The position numbers and the translations under genes are program-made. From positions 62,001-126,000 of the forward strand of contig NZ_NHOA01000084.1 in the NCBI RefSeq assembly GCF_002727125.1: 64,000 nt of DNA, read 5' to 3'. Within the stretch, counting starts at the first letter, position 1; the number at the start of each line of letters is the position of its first letter. The DNA is from Halorubrum persicum. Lineage in GTDB: Archaea; Halobacteriota; Halobacteria; Halobacteriales; Haloferacaceae. The notes beneath the pieces were generated by a model. The model ran no database searches. It was not told the DNA's origin and was given only the letters and a program-made list of their open reading frames with translations. Positions 42,477 to 51,346 of the stretch are shown here, in pieces.

Positions 42477-44942
42477 ATGAGCGATCGGCGGCTGAGTGAC
42501 GGCGTGACGAACGACACCACCCGCCGCGCCGTCCTCGGCGCCGCGCTGGCGGCCGGCACCGGGGCGGTCGCGACCTCGTCCGCGGCCGACCTGCTCGACT
42601 CGTTCGCGCCGCTCTCCGGCGAGGCGTGGGAGGCGGCCGACCGGCCGCTCCCCGAGACCGTTTCGAGCCCGCACGGCGACGCGAGCGTGCGGGTCGACGG
42701 GTACGGCGTCCCGCGCGTCGCGGCCGACGACGAGGCCGCGGCGTACTTCGCGGTCGGCTACCTCCAGGCGTTCGACCGGCTCTTCGCGATGGACCTCCAG
42801 CGGCGGGTGATGCGCGGGCGCCTCTCCGAGGCGGTCGGCGAGTCGACCGTCGAGAGCGACGAGTTCCACGTCGCGATGGGGTTCGCCGAGGCCGCCGAGG
42901 CCACGTGGGACCTGGTGCGCGAGACCCCCGCGGGCCCGCTGGTCGAGGCGTTCGCCGACGGCGTCAACGCCGCGATCGACGCCGAGCCGCTCCCGCTCGA
43001 GTTCGCGCTGGTCGGTTACGAGCCGCGTTCGTGGACGCCCGTCGACTCGATGCTGATGGAGAAGCAGATCTCGTGGACGCTCACCGGCGACTTCTCGGAG
43101 CTCCGCCGGGCGGTCGCCGTCGAGCGGCTCGGTGCCGACCGAGCGGCCGACCTGTTCCCCCGGCGCCTCGACCACGACGCGACGATCCTGGACGGGGACG
43201 AGGAGCGACTGGGCGGCGACGCCGCCGACCGCGGCGCCGGCGGCGAACGGAAGCGGGCGAGAGCCTCGGACCCCGTCGACGCCGACCTGACGGCGTGGCT
43301 CTCCGGGTTCGAGCCCCCGACCGGAGTCGGATCGAACAGCTGGGTCGTCTCCGGCGAGCACACCGCGAGCGGGACGCCGATCCTCGCGTACGACCCGCAC
43401 CTGTCGCTGATGGCCCCGCCCCTGTGGTACGAACAGTGGGTCGAGACCCCGGAGCGGTCCGTCCGAGGCGCGACGTTCCCCGGGGTGCCGTTCGTCATCG
43501 CGGGCGCCAACGACCGCGGCACGTGGTCGTTCACCAACGTCGGCGCCGACGTGCTCGACTGTTACCGCTACGAGATCGACGACGCGGGCGAGCGCTACTG
43601 GTACGACGGCGAGTGGCGCGAGTTCGACTCCGAGACGCGCACGATCCCGGTGTCCGGCGGCGAGGACCGCCGGATCGAAGTGAAGCGCACGGTCCACGGC
43701 CCCCTGATCGAGCGGGAGGAGCGGCGGGTCGGCGTCGCGTGGACCGGCCACACCGCGACCCGAACCACGGTCGCGATCGACGAGCTGGGACGCAGCGCGG
43801 GGGTCGACGACGCGCTCGCGGCCACGCGGAAGTTCGACCTCCCGACCCAGAACCTCGTGTACGCCGACGCCGACGGGCGGACGCTGTACTACGCGACCGG
43901 GAAGCTCCCGATCCGCGAGGTCGACGGCGAGGTCGTTCCCGGCGACCGGATCTTCGACGGCTCGGCGGGCGAGGGGGAGTGGACGGGGTTCGAGCCGTTC
44001 GGGCGGTCCTCGTGGGACGGGTTCGTCCCCTTCGAGGAGAAGCCCCACGCGATCGACCCGGACGTGCTCTCGACCGCGAACCAGCGCGTGATCGACGACC
44101 CGCGACACTACGTCGGCGTCGCGTACGCGGCCCCCTATCGCGGGATGCGGATCGCCGACCGGCTCGACGACGCCGTCGAGGCGGGCGAACCGACCGATCC
44201 GGCGTTCCACCGCGCGCTCCAGCGAGACGTGCGAGACGCGCGCGCGGCCCAGTTGGTCCCCGACCTGGTCGCGGCGGTCGAGGCGGCCGCCGGTGACCCC
44301 TCGGACCGCGCCGTCGCGGCGGCCGACGCCCTCGCCGACTGGGACTACCGGATGGAGAGGGACTCCTGCGCCGCGCTCGTGTTCGCGCGGTGGCTCGCCC
44401 GGTTCCGCCGGCTCGCCTTCGAGCCGACGTTCGGCGCGGTCGACCTCGACGAGACGTACCACCCGAACGACTGGGTGCTCGCGACGCTGTCCGCGGACGA
44501 CCCCGTCTTCGCCGACCGCTCGCGCGCGGAGACCATGGTCGCGGCGCTGGAAGCGTCGCTCGCGGCGATCGACGACGCCGGCTGGGAGGTGTACGGCGAC
44601 TGGAACTCCACGCGGTCGATAACCCACCCGCTCGGCGGCGAGGCACCGTTTCTGAACTACGACGAGCTCCCGGCCGACGGCTCCCGGGCCACGGTGATGA
44701 ACTACCGGGTCGACGACGCGGTGGGGTCGAGCTGGCGGATGGTCGTCCGCCCGGGGACCGACGCCACGGCGGTGATCCCGGGCGGCAACTCCGGCGACTT
44801 CTTCTCCGACCACTACGACGACCAGCTCCGGGCGTGGCTGGAGAACGACCAGAAGCCGATGCCGGTCGGCGGCGACGGCACCGCCGGCGACGAGGCGGGC
44901 GAGACCGGAGCGACGGTCGCGTTCGAGGGTGAGTCGTCGTGA
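42477..44942 (+). CDS. Tat-exported penicillin acylase-family hydrolase
   Basis: An 821-residue Ntn-hydrolase precursor. A Tat signal (TTRRAVLGAALAAG, about residues 14-28) directs export. The precursor has an alpha-like region to about residue 285, then Gly-Ser286-Asn-Ser-Trp, where autocatalytic cleavage would leave Ser as N-terminal nucleophile. The beta chain carries the conserved Asn/Arg regions (GANDRGTWSFTNVGAD, NYDELPADG). Members deacylate beta-lactams or N-acyl homoserine lactones, and the natural substrate here is unknown. An internal Asp/Gly/Arg-rich linker (236-266) probably marks the spacer. It overlaps the next gene by 4 bp. Confidence 0.92.
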   Translation: MSDRRLSDGVTNDTTRRAVLGAALAAGTGAVATSSAADLLDSFAPLSGEAWEAADRPLPETVSSPHGDASVRVDGYGVPRVAADDEAAAYFAVGYLQAFDRLFAMDLQRRVMRGRLSEAVGESTVESDEFHVAMGFAEAAEATWDLVRETPAGPLVEAFADGVNAAIDAEPLPLEFALVGYEPRSWTPVDSMLMEKQISWTLTGDFSELRRAVAVERLGADRAADLFPRRLDHDATILDGDEERLGGDAADRGAGGERKRARASDPVDADLTAWLSGFEPPTGVGSNSWVVSGEHTASGTPILAYDPHLSLMAPPLWYEQWVETPERSVRGATFPGVPFVIAGANDRGTWSFTNVGADVLDCYRYEIDDAGERYWYDGEWREFDSETRTIPVSGGEDRRIEVKRTVHGPLIEREERRVGVAWTGHTATRTTVAIDELGRSAGVDDALAATRKFDLPTQNLVYADADGRTLYYATGKLPIREVDGEVVPGDRIFDGSAGEGEWTGFEPFGRSSWDGFVPFEEKPHAIDPDVLSTANQRVIDDPRHYVGVAYAAPYRGMRIADRLDDAVEAGEPTDPAFHRALQRDVRDARAAQLVPDLVAAVEAAAGDPSDRAVAAADALADWDYRMERDSCAALVFARWLARFRRLAFEPTFGAVDLDETYHPNDWVLATLSADDPVFADRSRAETMVAALEASLAAIDDAGWEVYGDWNSTRSITHPLGGEAPFLNYDELPADGSRATVMNYRVDDAVGSSWRMVVRPGTDATAVIPGGNSGDFFSDHYDDQLRAWLENDQKPMPVGGDGTAGDEAGETGATVAFEGESS

Positions 44943-45274
44943 CCGACTCGGACGGGCTCCTCGCCCGGATTCGGACCGACCCCCGGACGCACGCCGTCTC
45001 GCTCGGCGTCGCGCTCGCCGCCGGCGTCGCGCTCGCGTCCGTCCACTGGCTCGGGCTCGTCGCCGCTGGCGCGGCCGCCGCGCTCGTGGCTCCGACCGTC
45101 CGCCGCGGTGTCGGGTACGCGCTCGTCGCGGGGGTGCTCGCGCTCGTCGCCTTCGCCGTCGCGCTCGGCCCCGCGGCGGCGGTCGTCCCCGAGATGCGCC
45201 CCGTCGTCTACGTCACCGTCGCCAGCGCCCTCGGGCTCCCGGTGCTGGGGTCGCTCGCGAGGGGCGTGGGCTGA
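44939..45274 (+). CDS. Small membrane protein coupled to the penicillin acylase gene
   Basis: A 111-residue protein with three to four Ala/Val-rich helices (about 18-45, 57-80 and 84-108). GTG at 44939 overlaps the acylase stop (GTGA), implying co-translation. The family is unknown; it may help export or anchoring, but that is inference from position. Confidence 0.7.
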   Translation: MTDSDGLLARIRTDPRTHAVSLGVALAAGVALASVHWLGLVAAGAAAALVAPTVRRGVGYALVAGVLALVAFAVALGPAAAVVPEMRPVVYVTVASALGLPVLGSLARGVG

Positions 45275-45311
45275 CCGCGGCCGACGGGCGCCGCTCCGGA
45301 GCCCTATTGAG

Positions 45312-45512
45312 ATGTCCGTGATCGCCGCGCGCCGCCAGCGGGAGCACGCGTCGAACGAGCGAGAGCTCGCGATCGACGGCGATATCGACATTCCCACCTA
45401 CCTCTATCAGGACCTCTCGACGACGTACCCCGTGCTGGCGACCGTCGGCGCGGTCGGCGACCGGCTCGACGGTCTGAAGCGCCGGATCGAGCGCGCGATG
45501 GCCGAGGCGTAG
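45312..45512 (+). CDS. Small conserved-type protein, 66 residues
   Basis: A 66-residue mostly helical protein (MSVIAARRQREHASNERE... IDIPTYLYQDLSTTYPVL), with a charged N-terminus and basic helical tail. The third-position GC and length suit a real small gene 37 bp after the membrane protein, on the same strand. I recognise no domain. No promoter of its own is apparent, so it is probably the last gene of the acylase operon. Confidence 0.55.
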   Translation: MSVIAARRQREHASNERELAIDGDIDIPTYLYQDLSTTYPVLATVGAVGDRLDGLKRRIERAMAEA

Positions 45513-45557
45513 CGGAGCGCGTCACGGCCACCACCCGAGAGCGAATCGGTCGGCGGC

Positions 45558-46886
45558 CTACTCGGCCGCGGCCGCCGAGTCCGTCACCAACCCGGAGCCG
45601 CTCGGCGGTCGGAGCAGGAGCGCCGCCACCCCCGCGGCGATCGCGAGCCCGCCGCCGAGCGCGAACGTCGGAACCCAGCCGGCGGTCGCGACGAGGTAGC
45701 CGGTCACGGTGCCGGCGAACACCCCGCCGCCGACCTTCGCGGTGTAGAGGACCGCGTAGTTGCCGGAGGAGTTGGCCGCGCCGTAGTAGTCCGCCAGGAG
45801 CGACGGGAAGTAGACGTACAGCGGCGAGGAGAAGAACATCGCGCCGAGGACGAACGCGACGAAGACGGCGCCGTTGCCCGCCTCGCCGGCGCCCACCAGC
45901 CCGATCCGGAACGCCCCGGCGAGGAGGAACGATCCCGCCATCACGCGCTTCCGGCTGAACCGGTCGATCGCCTCGCCGAGGATCAGCCGCGAGACCCCTG
46001 CGGCGACGGGGAGAAGCGTCGCGGAGAGCGTGGCGATGAGCGCCGCGAGCCCGAAGTTCTCCGCGAACCGAACCACGTTCGCGATGACGATGAGGTCGGC
46101 GCTCGCCATCGCGATGAACATCGCGTACAGCAGCCAGAACTGCCACGTCGAGAGCATCTCCCGCGTCGAGTAGTTGCGGCCGCGGATCGACGCGGCGACC
46201 CCCTCGTCGTCGCCGTCGGCATCGTCCACGCGGTCCAGCCAGCCCTTCGGCGGGTCCCGGAGGAGGAACGAGCCGACGAGCGTCACGACCAGAATCCCGA
46301 TCCCGATGTTTCGGAGGACGTCCCCGTAGGCCGCGACGGTGGCGTTCGCGCGCACGTAGGGCACCACGAGCGCGCTCCCGGCCGCGAACGCCATCGTGCC
46401 GACGCCCGTCGTCAGTCCCGTCCGGTCGGGGAACCACTTGACGGCGGTGTTGACCGCGACCGTGTACACGATCCCCACGCCGATCGCGCCGAGCGAGTAC
46501 AGCAGGTACAGCTGCCAGAGGCTCGTCGCGTACGCGAGCCCGATGTACCCGCCGCCGGCGAGCAGGGCGGCGAGGAACGTGAGCGCGCCCGGCCCGCGGC
46601 TGTCGCGCCACTTCCCGGCGGGGAACTGCGAGAGCGACTGGAACACGACGTAGAAGGAGAACACCGCGCCGAGCGCCGGCAGAGCGATGTCGAGGCGCTC
46701 GGCCAGCGGCTGTTCGATCGACGACCAGACGTACTGGTAGGGGCTGACCGCGGCCATCATCCCCGCCGCGGCGACGATCTGCCACCAGCGCGAGAAGCCG
46801 AGGGCGTCCGCCGCGCGCCCGGCGTAGTCGAGGCCGTCGCCGCCGTCGGCATCGGGGGTGGCCGAGGGAGCGTCGTCGTCAGCCAT
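45558..46886 (-). CDS. OFA-family MFS transporter (oxalate/formate antiporter-like)
   Basis: A 442-residue protein with twelve helices. The first-half MFS loop GKWRDSRGPGALT, the OFA-type WFPDRTGLTTG, and the second-half DRFSRKRVMAG are all present. OFA members exchange small carboxylates such as oxalate, formate or monocarboxylates; the substrate is not determinable. ATG at 46886 (MADDDA) is preferred to GTG at 46892. A minus-strand TTTTATC box at about 46994-47000 would give a leader of roughly 85 nt that contains a 15-codon ORF (46879-46926) overlapping this start. Confidence 0.88.
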   Translation of the reverse strand: MADDDAPSATPDADGGDGLDYAGRAADALGFSRWWQIVAAAGMMAAVSPYQYVWSSIEQPLAERLDIALPALGAVFSFYVVFQSLSQFPAGKWRDSRGPGALTFLAALLAGGGYIGLAYATSLWQLYLLYSLGAIGVGIVYTVAVNTAVKWFPDRTGLTTGVGTMAFAAGSALVVPYVRANATVAAYGDVLRNIGIGILVVTLVGSFLLRDPPKGWLDRVDDADGDDEGVAASIRGRNYSTREMLSTWQFWLLYAMFIAMASADLIVIANVVRFAENFGLAALIATLSATLLPVAAGVSRLILGEAIDRFSRKRVMAGSFLLAGAFRIGLVGAGEAGNGAVFVAFVLGAMFFSSPLYVYFPSLLADYYGAANSSGNYAVLYTAKVGGGVFAGTVTGYLVATAGWVPTFALGGGLAIAAGVAALLLRPPSGSGLVTDSAAAAE

Positions 46887-46926
46887 CGTCACCGTCGGCC
46901 TCGCGACCGATCGTGTCGTGGTTCAT

Positions 46927-47284
46927 GGGTGCCTCAGAGGCCGGTCCGACCGCCGCACCGGCGATTCGTGTTCGGACGCTGTCGACACTCGGAGATAAAA
47001 CGCGCCGTCGGGGAGGTTCTTGCCCCCTCGTCGGCGGCGCGGCGCCCGACCGGCGCACGAGAACACTTCGGAGCCGACCGCAGACAGATCGCGCAGTGAT
47101 CGGTTACGTCGCTGTCGACTGGGTGTTCAGGCGGCGTCTGAGACAAGATATTGACAAACGAGACACCAAGGCCGATAGATGATGATAATCGTTTATCCTG
47201 TCGAAAATCGTTAAGGCGCCCGCAGCGCAACGTGGAGCCGAGAACGCGGCCTCCGAGACCCGGAGCCGCCGAGAACACGTATCC
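46927..47284. other. Intergenic promoter region between the OFA transporter and UspA genes
   Basis: About 360 bp without a credible gene. It holds a minus-strand TATA TTTTATCTCC (46991-47000) for the transporter. An AT-richer stretch (47135-47200) includes a GTTTATCC box (47191-47198), and TTAAGG (47211-47216) points to UspA. Two in-phase boxes 20 bp apart could give alternative starts. Downstream of them is a UspA leader of 40-60 nt without an obvious SD site. Confidence 0.4.
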
Positions 47285-47806
47285 ATGTCCGCCGACCGAG
47301 ACACCGCCGACGGGACCGCCGAATCGCTGACCGCCGACGACGGGACCGCCGAATCGCTGACCGCCGACGACGGCGCCGCCGTCGCCGACCGTTTCGATCG
47401 CGTCCTCGTCGTCACCCGCGACGACGAGGCGGGGCAGGCGGCGGTCGAGACGGGTGTCGAGCTCGCGGCGGCTCACGGCGCGACGGTCGACGCGCTGTTC
47501 GTCGTCGACACCGCCGTGGGGTGGGACGTGGTCGTCGAGCGGCGCGAGCGCACCGGCGAGCGGCTTGTCGAGGGCGCCGCGGAACGCGGGGCAGCGACCG
47601 GGGTGGACGTCGAGAAGTGGTTCCGCTACGGCACCCCCCACGAGGAGGTGCTCGACTTCGCCGCGGCACACGACGCCGACCTCATCGTCGTCGGCTCCGC
47701 GCGACGCAGCGGACTGGACCGGTTCGTCAACCCCGAGCGCGTCCCGATTCGGGTTCAGCGCGGCGCCTCGACGCCGGTGATGGTCGTCGGTCCAGACGGG
47801 GGGTGA
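47285..47806 (+). CDS. UspA protein with a duplicated N-terminal linker
   Basis: A 173-residue UspA protein. The UspA core begins near residue 36 (FDRVLVVTRDDEA) and ends with VGSARRSGLDR then VQRGASTPVMVVG. The first 35 residues are an acidic Ser/Thr/Asp/Ala tail that contains the ten-residue unit DGTAESLTAD twice, matching a perfect 30-bp DNA duplication. The tail is probably disordered and tolerant of repeats. It resembles the N-tail of the UspA at 58641. Core ATP-binding glycines are only partly conserved. Confidence 0.85.
   Translation: MSADRDTADGTAESLTADDGTAESLTADDGAAVADRFDRVLVVTRDDEAGQAAVETGVELAAAHGATVDALFVVDTAVGWDVVVERRERTGERLVEGAAERGAATGVDVEKWFRYGTPHEEVLDFAAAHDADLIVVGSARRSGLDRFVNPERVPIRVQRGASTPVMVVGPDGG
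47311..47370 (+). repeat. Perfect 30-bp tandem duplication inside the UspA gene
   Basis: Positions 47311-47340 and 47341-47370 are identical. The duplication is in frame and adds ten residues. No synonymous differences exist between the copies, which suggests a recent event. Confidence 0.95.
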
Positions 47807-47875
47807 GCGGGTCGACTCCGGCGGCCGGGGCTCCCCGAGCGACCGGTTAAGTGGCTTCGCTCCCTTCCAGTGATC

Positions 47876-48913
47876 GTGACACACATCGGCATCGTCGGCG
47901 CGGGCGCGGGGGCGGCGGCCGCGGCGTTCACCGTCGACGGCGCGGTCCCGGACGCGGACGTGACAGTTTTCGAGAAGTCGGGCGGCCTCTGTGGCCGCGC
48001 GGCGACCCGTCGCGACGGCGAGCTGACGTACGACTACGGCGCGAACTACCTGAAGGCCGACGACGAGCGCGTCGTCGAGCTGATCACGGAGACGCTCGAC
48101 GACGAGGGGCTCGTCGACATCGCGGAGCCCGTCCATGTGTTTGACGCCGACGGCGACGTCTCGCCCGGCCGCGAGGCGGACGAGCACAAGTGGAGCTACC
48201 GACGGGGGCTCACCCAGATCGCGAAGCGGCTGTTCGGTCGGACCGACGCGACGGTCCACCGCCGGACGCGGATCGAGGCGGTCAGGCGAGTCGGGGAGCG
48301 CTGGGAGGTCGAGGACGCCGACGGCGAGACGAGGGGACCGTTCGACGCCCTCCTGTTGAATCCCCCGGCGCCACAGACCGCGGACCTCCTCCGAGACGCG
48401 GAGTGGGACTCGCCCGTCCGCGAGGCGCTCGTCGACGCGGTCGGCGACGTGCCGTACCGCACCGTCTGGACCGCGGTGCTGCACTACCGCTTCCCGCTGG
48501 ACGCGCCCTACTACGGCCTCGTCAACACCGACAAAGCGCACGCGGTCGGCTGGCTCTCCCGCGAGGAGTGCAAGCCCGGCCACGTCCCCGACGGCGAGAG
48601 CCTGCTCGTCGTGCAGGCGAACCACGACTGGTCGGTCGACCACTACGATGCGGACGCCGCCGAAAACGTCGCGGCGTTGGCCGAACACGCGGCCGAGATC
48701 GTCGGCGACGACCGACTCGCGGACCCCGCGTGGACGGATCACCAGGGGTGGCGGTACGCGCAGCCGGAGTCGGGAGTCGCTGAGGGGCCGATCGACGCCG
48801 CCCGACGTGAGGGACTGTTCCTCCTCGGCGACTGGGTCGCGGGCGAGGGGCGGCTCCACGCCGCGCTCGCGAACGGGCTCGACGTGGGCGAACGAGTCGC
48901 CGACGGGATCTGA
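47876..48913 (+). CDS. Renalase/amine oxidase-like FAD-NAD(P)-dependent oxidoreductase
   Basis: A 345-residue protein with an N-terminal Rossmann FAD motif (GIVGAGAGAAAAAF, residues 5-18), a FEKSGGLCGRAATRR segment typical of renalase-like flavoproteins, and a C-terminal FLLGDWVAGEGRLHAALANGLD FAD-contacting region. The GTG start at 47876 is favoured because GGTTAAGTG (47845-47853) is centred 27 nt before it. GTG at 47870 would add two residues. Substrate unknown; oxidation of isomeric NAD(P)H forms is the renalase activity. Confidence 0.85.
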   Translation: MTHIGIVGAGAGAAAAAFTVDGAVPDADVTVFEKSGGLCGRAATRRDGELTYDYGANYLKADDERVVELITETLDDEGLVDIAEPVHVFDADGDVSPGREADEHKWSYRRGLTQIAKRLFGRTDATVHRRTRIEAVRRVGERWEVEDADGETRGPFDALLLNPPAPQTADLLRDAEWDSPVREALVDAVGDVPYRTVWTAVLHYRFPLDAPYYGLVNTDKAHAVGWLSREECKPGHVPDGESLLVVQANHDWSVDHYDADAAENVAALAEHAAEIVGDDRLADPAWTDHQGWRYAQPESGVAEGPIDAARREGLFLLGDWVAGEGRLHAALANGLDVGERVADGI

Positions 48914-48996
48914 GTCGCGGGCGAGTCGGAGAAGAAGGCGTTCGATCGCCGGTCGGCTGACGGCTGTGCGGTCGTCAGTTCCCCGTCGTCGCGCCG

Positions 48997-49275
48997 TCAC
49001 CCCCGGGTGAAGCGGTACTCGACCGTGCCCAGTCCGGGGAGACTGACGCGGCCGACCGTCTCGGGGGCGACGTGCCGGACGAACGAGCGCGCCATGGCCG
49101 CGAGCGCGACGACCGCGGTCAGGACGGCGAGCGAGGCGAGCGGGTAGGCGGCCACGAGGACGCCCAGCGCGACGACAGCGAGGAACGCGAACGAGACGCG
49201 GACGCTGCCGTCGGGCGAGACGTTGGGACCCGGCGCCTGGCCGGCGGCCGTGAGCCCGTCTTTCATTGGTTGCAT
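48997..49275 (-). CDS. Small membrane protein with two predicted helices
   Basis: A 92-residue protein: a short Gly/Pro-rich N-terminus, a hydrophobic hairpin (about 28-62), and a beta-like C-tail (LPGLGTVEYRFTRG). GTATTTATC about 27 nt upstream gives a leaderless start at the ATG at 49275 (MQPMKDG) rather than 49266. No family recognised. Confidence 0.7.
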   Translation of the reverse strand: MQPMKDGLTAAGQAPGPNVSPDGSVRVSFAFLAVVALGVLVAAYPLASLAVLTAVVALAAMARSFVRHVAPETVGRVSLPGLGTVEYRFTRG

Positions 49276-49398
49276 AGACACGCGTAGGTCGCCGGGCGAT
49301 AAATACCTTTCATATCGCAAATATTTTTTGAGACTCATTCACACACGACACACCACGAAACGGTCTGAAACGGTCGTTAATGCGGTGTAATCGGTGAC

Positions 49399-49533
49399 AT
49401 GGTAGTCGTTCATACACCAGTAACAGAACTATCAAGTGCGGCCGAGACGGCGCCGGATCGATCGAAGCGGGGAGAGGCCTCGGGCCGGCGATCGGAGGGC
49501 TTCTCACCGTCGCCCGCCACTGTCCGAGCATGA
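49399..49533 (+). CDS. Short leader ORF (44 aa), ATGA-coupled to the membrane protein at 49530
   Basis: From ATG 49399 a Thr/Ser/Arg-rich frame ends in TGA at 49531-49533, overlapping the ATG at 49530 as ATGA. TTAATG at 49377-49382 is only about 20 nt upstream of the ATG, short for a leaderless start, so a start a few bases into the ORF is possible. It might encode a real peptide or be chance. Confidence 0.35.
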   Translation: MVVVHTPVTELSSAAETAPDRSKRGEASGRRSEGFSPSPATVRA

Positions 49534-49934
49534 CCAGTGCTCCGACGGTCGGCAGACGGGGGAACGTCCCCTACTGGACGACGGTCGCCGTCGCCGCGCT
49601 GTATCTGCCGGCCTCGATCATCGCCCGCGCGTTGGTCGACCCGGCGTACGCGGCTGGCCGGCGGGGCGTGCCCCCGGCGGTCGTCGACGCGGCGGGTACC
49701 CTCCCTGCGACGCTCGGCGGCGGCGCGCTGTGGATCGCGGTCGCCGGCGCGTTCCTGTACGCCTTCGCCGCGGAGCTCGACGCGATGCGGACCCGGACCG
49801 CGTGGTCGCCGCCGGACAAGGGGTACCTGATCCTCGCGGCCGGCTCCCTGCTGGCGCATCCGCTCACCGGGGTTCCCCTCCTGTTTCTCCTCGTTCCCGG
49901 GTACACGCTTCATCGCGGACTGCGAGTCCGATAG
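49530..49934 (+). CDS. Small membrane protein with three to four helices
   Basis: A 134-residue protein with hydrophobic segments at about 16-36, 57-78, 96-112 and 113-126, and a basic tail. There is no recognised family. Its ATG overlaps the stop of a 44-codon upstream frame. The neighbour downstream is a small HTH-like protein, same strand, 70 bp away. Confidence 0.65.
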   Translation: MTSAPTVGRRGNVPYWTTVAVAALYLPASIIARALVDPAYAAGRRGVPPAVVDAAGTLPATLGGGALWIAVAGAFLYAFAAELDAMRTRTAWSPPDKGYLILAAGSLLAHPLTGVPLLFLLVPGYTLHRGLRVR

Positions 49935-50004
49935 CGGGGCGCGAACCGTTCACACACGCAGTACTTTTATTCGTCGCAAACGGTAGTGTAGATACGAACA
50001 GTCA

Positions 50005-50307
50005 ATGGTAGTGACACACAACGCCGCCTCCGAAGAGACGGAGACCGTCGCAACGCCGGCGCACCGCCGCATCATCGCCGGCCTCGCGGACGAAGCGGTC
50101 GAGACGGTGGAGGACCTGCAGGTCCGCGGTCGGGCCGACGAGATCGCGGCCGAACTCCGGGAGTCTCACCTCCCCGCCTTGGAGGAGGCCGGGTACATCG
50201 AGTGGGACCGGGAAGCGGGGACGATCGAGCCCGGTCCGAACTTCGAGGAGGCGGCCGAACACGTCGCCGACCTCCCGAACCCGGACGGGGAGCCCGCGGA
50301 CGACTGA
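50005..50307 (+). CDS. Small winged-helix-like protein (DUF7344-type, tentative)
   Basis: A 100-residue acidic protein with a helical core: TPAHRRIIAGLADE, then ADEIAAELRESHLPALEEAGYIEWDREAGTIEPG in outline. This has the layout of haloarchaeal winged-helix proteins (helix, recognition helix, beta wing with Tyr-Ile-x-Trp). TTTTAT about 25-30 nt upstream gives a short leader. DNA binding is inferred from pattern only. Confidence 0.65.
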   Translation: MVVTHNAASEETETVATPAHRRIIAGLADEAVETVEDLQVRGRADEIAAELRESHLPALEEAGYIEWDREAGTIEPGPNFEEAAEHVADLPNPDGEPADD

Positions 50308-50419
50308 CCGGCGAGACGCCGGTCGGGTCCGTCGCCGAGGTGCTCCGTCGACCCGCACGCCCCCGTCCGAGCCACGCCCGAGACGTTTATACGCCGCGAC
50401 GGGCGACTCCAGACATCGC

Positions 50420-51346
50420 ATGGCCGAGCCGATACTGAAGTGGGCCGGCGGGAAGCGGCAGCTCCTCGACGAGCTGTACGCCCGGTTCCCGGCGACGCAC
50501 GGTCGCTACCACGAGCCGTTCCTCGGCGGCGGCGCCGTGTTCTTCGACCTCGAACCGCCGGACGCGACGGTCAACGACGCGAACGCGCGACTGGTGAACT
50601 TCTACGAGCGGGTGCGCGACGATCCCGAGGCGCTGATCGAGCGGCTGGAGTCGTTCGACGACCCGGAGGCCGACCCGGATCCGGCGCTCCCGTACGCCGA
50701 GGAGACGGCCCGCGGCCGCGAGGTGGAGAGCTACTACTACCAGCAGCGCGCGCGGTTCAACAGGCGCCCGTACGAGGGGACGTTCGACCCGCTCGAAGAG
50801 GCCGCGCTCCTCCTGTACCTCAACCGCACCTGCTACAACGGGCTCTACCGCGAGAACGCCGACGGCGGGTTCAACGTCCCCGTCGGTCGGTACGCGAACC
50901 CGGACTGGGTCCAACGCGACCGCATCCGCCGTGCGAGCGACGCGCTCGCGGGCGCGACGATCCGAAACGGCGACTTCGGGTACGTCCTCGACGCGGCGGA
51001 GCCGGGCGACCTGGTCTACTTCGATCCCCCCTACGAGCCGATGAGCGCGACCGCGAGCTTCAACGAGTACAGCGCCGAGGGGTTCGACCGCGAGGACCAG
51101 CGCCGGCTGCTCGACGTCGCGAACGACCTCGACGAGGCCGGCGTGTGGGTCGTCCTCAGCAACAGCGGCGTGATGTACGAGCCGTACGCGGAGGCGGGGT
51201 TCCGCGTCGAGATCGAGGGCGCGACTCGCGCGATCAACAGCGACGCCGGAAACCGCGACGAGGTCGACGAGATCGTCGCGACCAACGTCCCGCCGAGCGA
51301 GCGACGCGCGGCCGGGCAGCGCGACCTCGCCGAGTTCCGAGGATGA
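50420..51346 (+). CDS. Orphan Dam-family DNA adenine N6-methyltransferase
   Basis: A 308-residue D12-class methyltransferase with KWAGGKRQLL (residues 7-16; N-terminal SAM loop), EPFLGGGAVFF (32-42), NRTCYNGLYREN (135-146) and the catalytic DPPY at 202-205. It lacks a neighbouring restriction endonuclease, so it is solitary. Dam-family enzymes often target GATC, but the target here cannot be deduced. TTTATACG lies about 27 nt upstream. Roles could be replication/repair timing or phage defence by marking. Confidence 0.92.
   Translation: MAEPILKWAGGKRQLLDELYARFPATHGRYHEPFLGGGAVFFDLEPPDATVNDANARLVNFYERVRDDPEALIERLESFDDPEADPDPALPYAEETARGREVESYYYQQRARFNRRPYEGTFDPLEEAALLLYLNRTCYNGLYRENADGGFNVPVGRYANPDWVQRDRIRRASDALAGATIRNGDFGYVLDAAEPGDLVYFDPPYEPMSATASFNEYSAEGFDREDQRRLLDVANDLDEAGVWVVLSNSGVMYEPYAEAGFRVEIEGATRAINSDAGNRDEVDEIVATNVPPSERRAAGQRDLAEFRG

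Noticed and set aside
42051-44813. 920-codon open frame on the minus strand, antisense to the penicillin acylase
   Set aside because: A shadow frame: GC-rich third positions on the plus strand leave the antisense frame open. Its translation is Arg/Pro/Val-rich without domains, while the plus strand encodes a full acylase with Tat signal and nucleophile motif.
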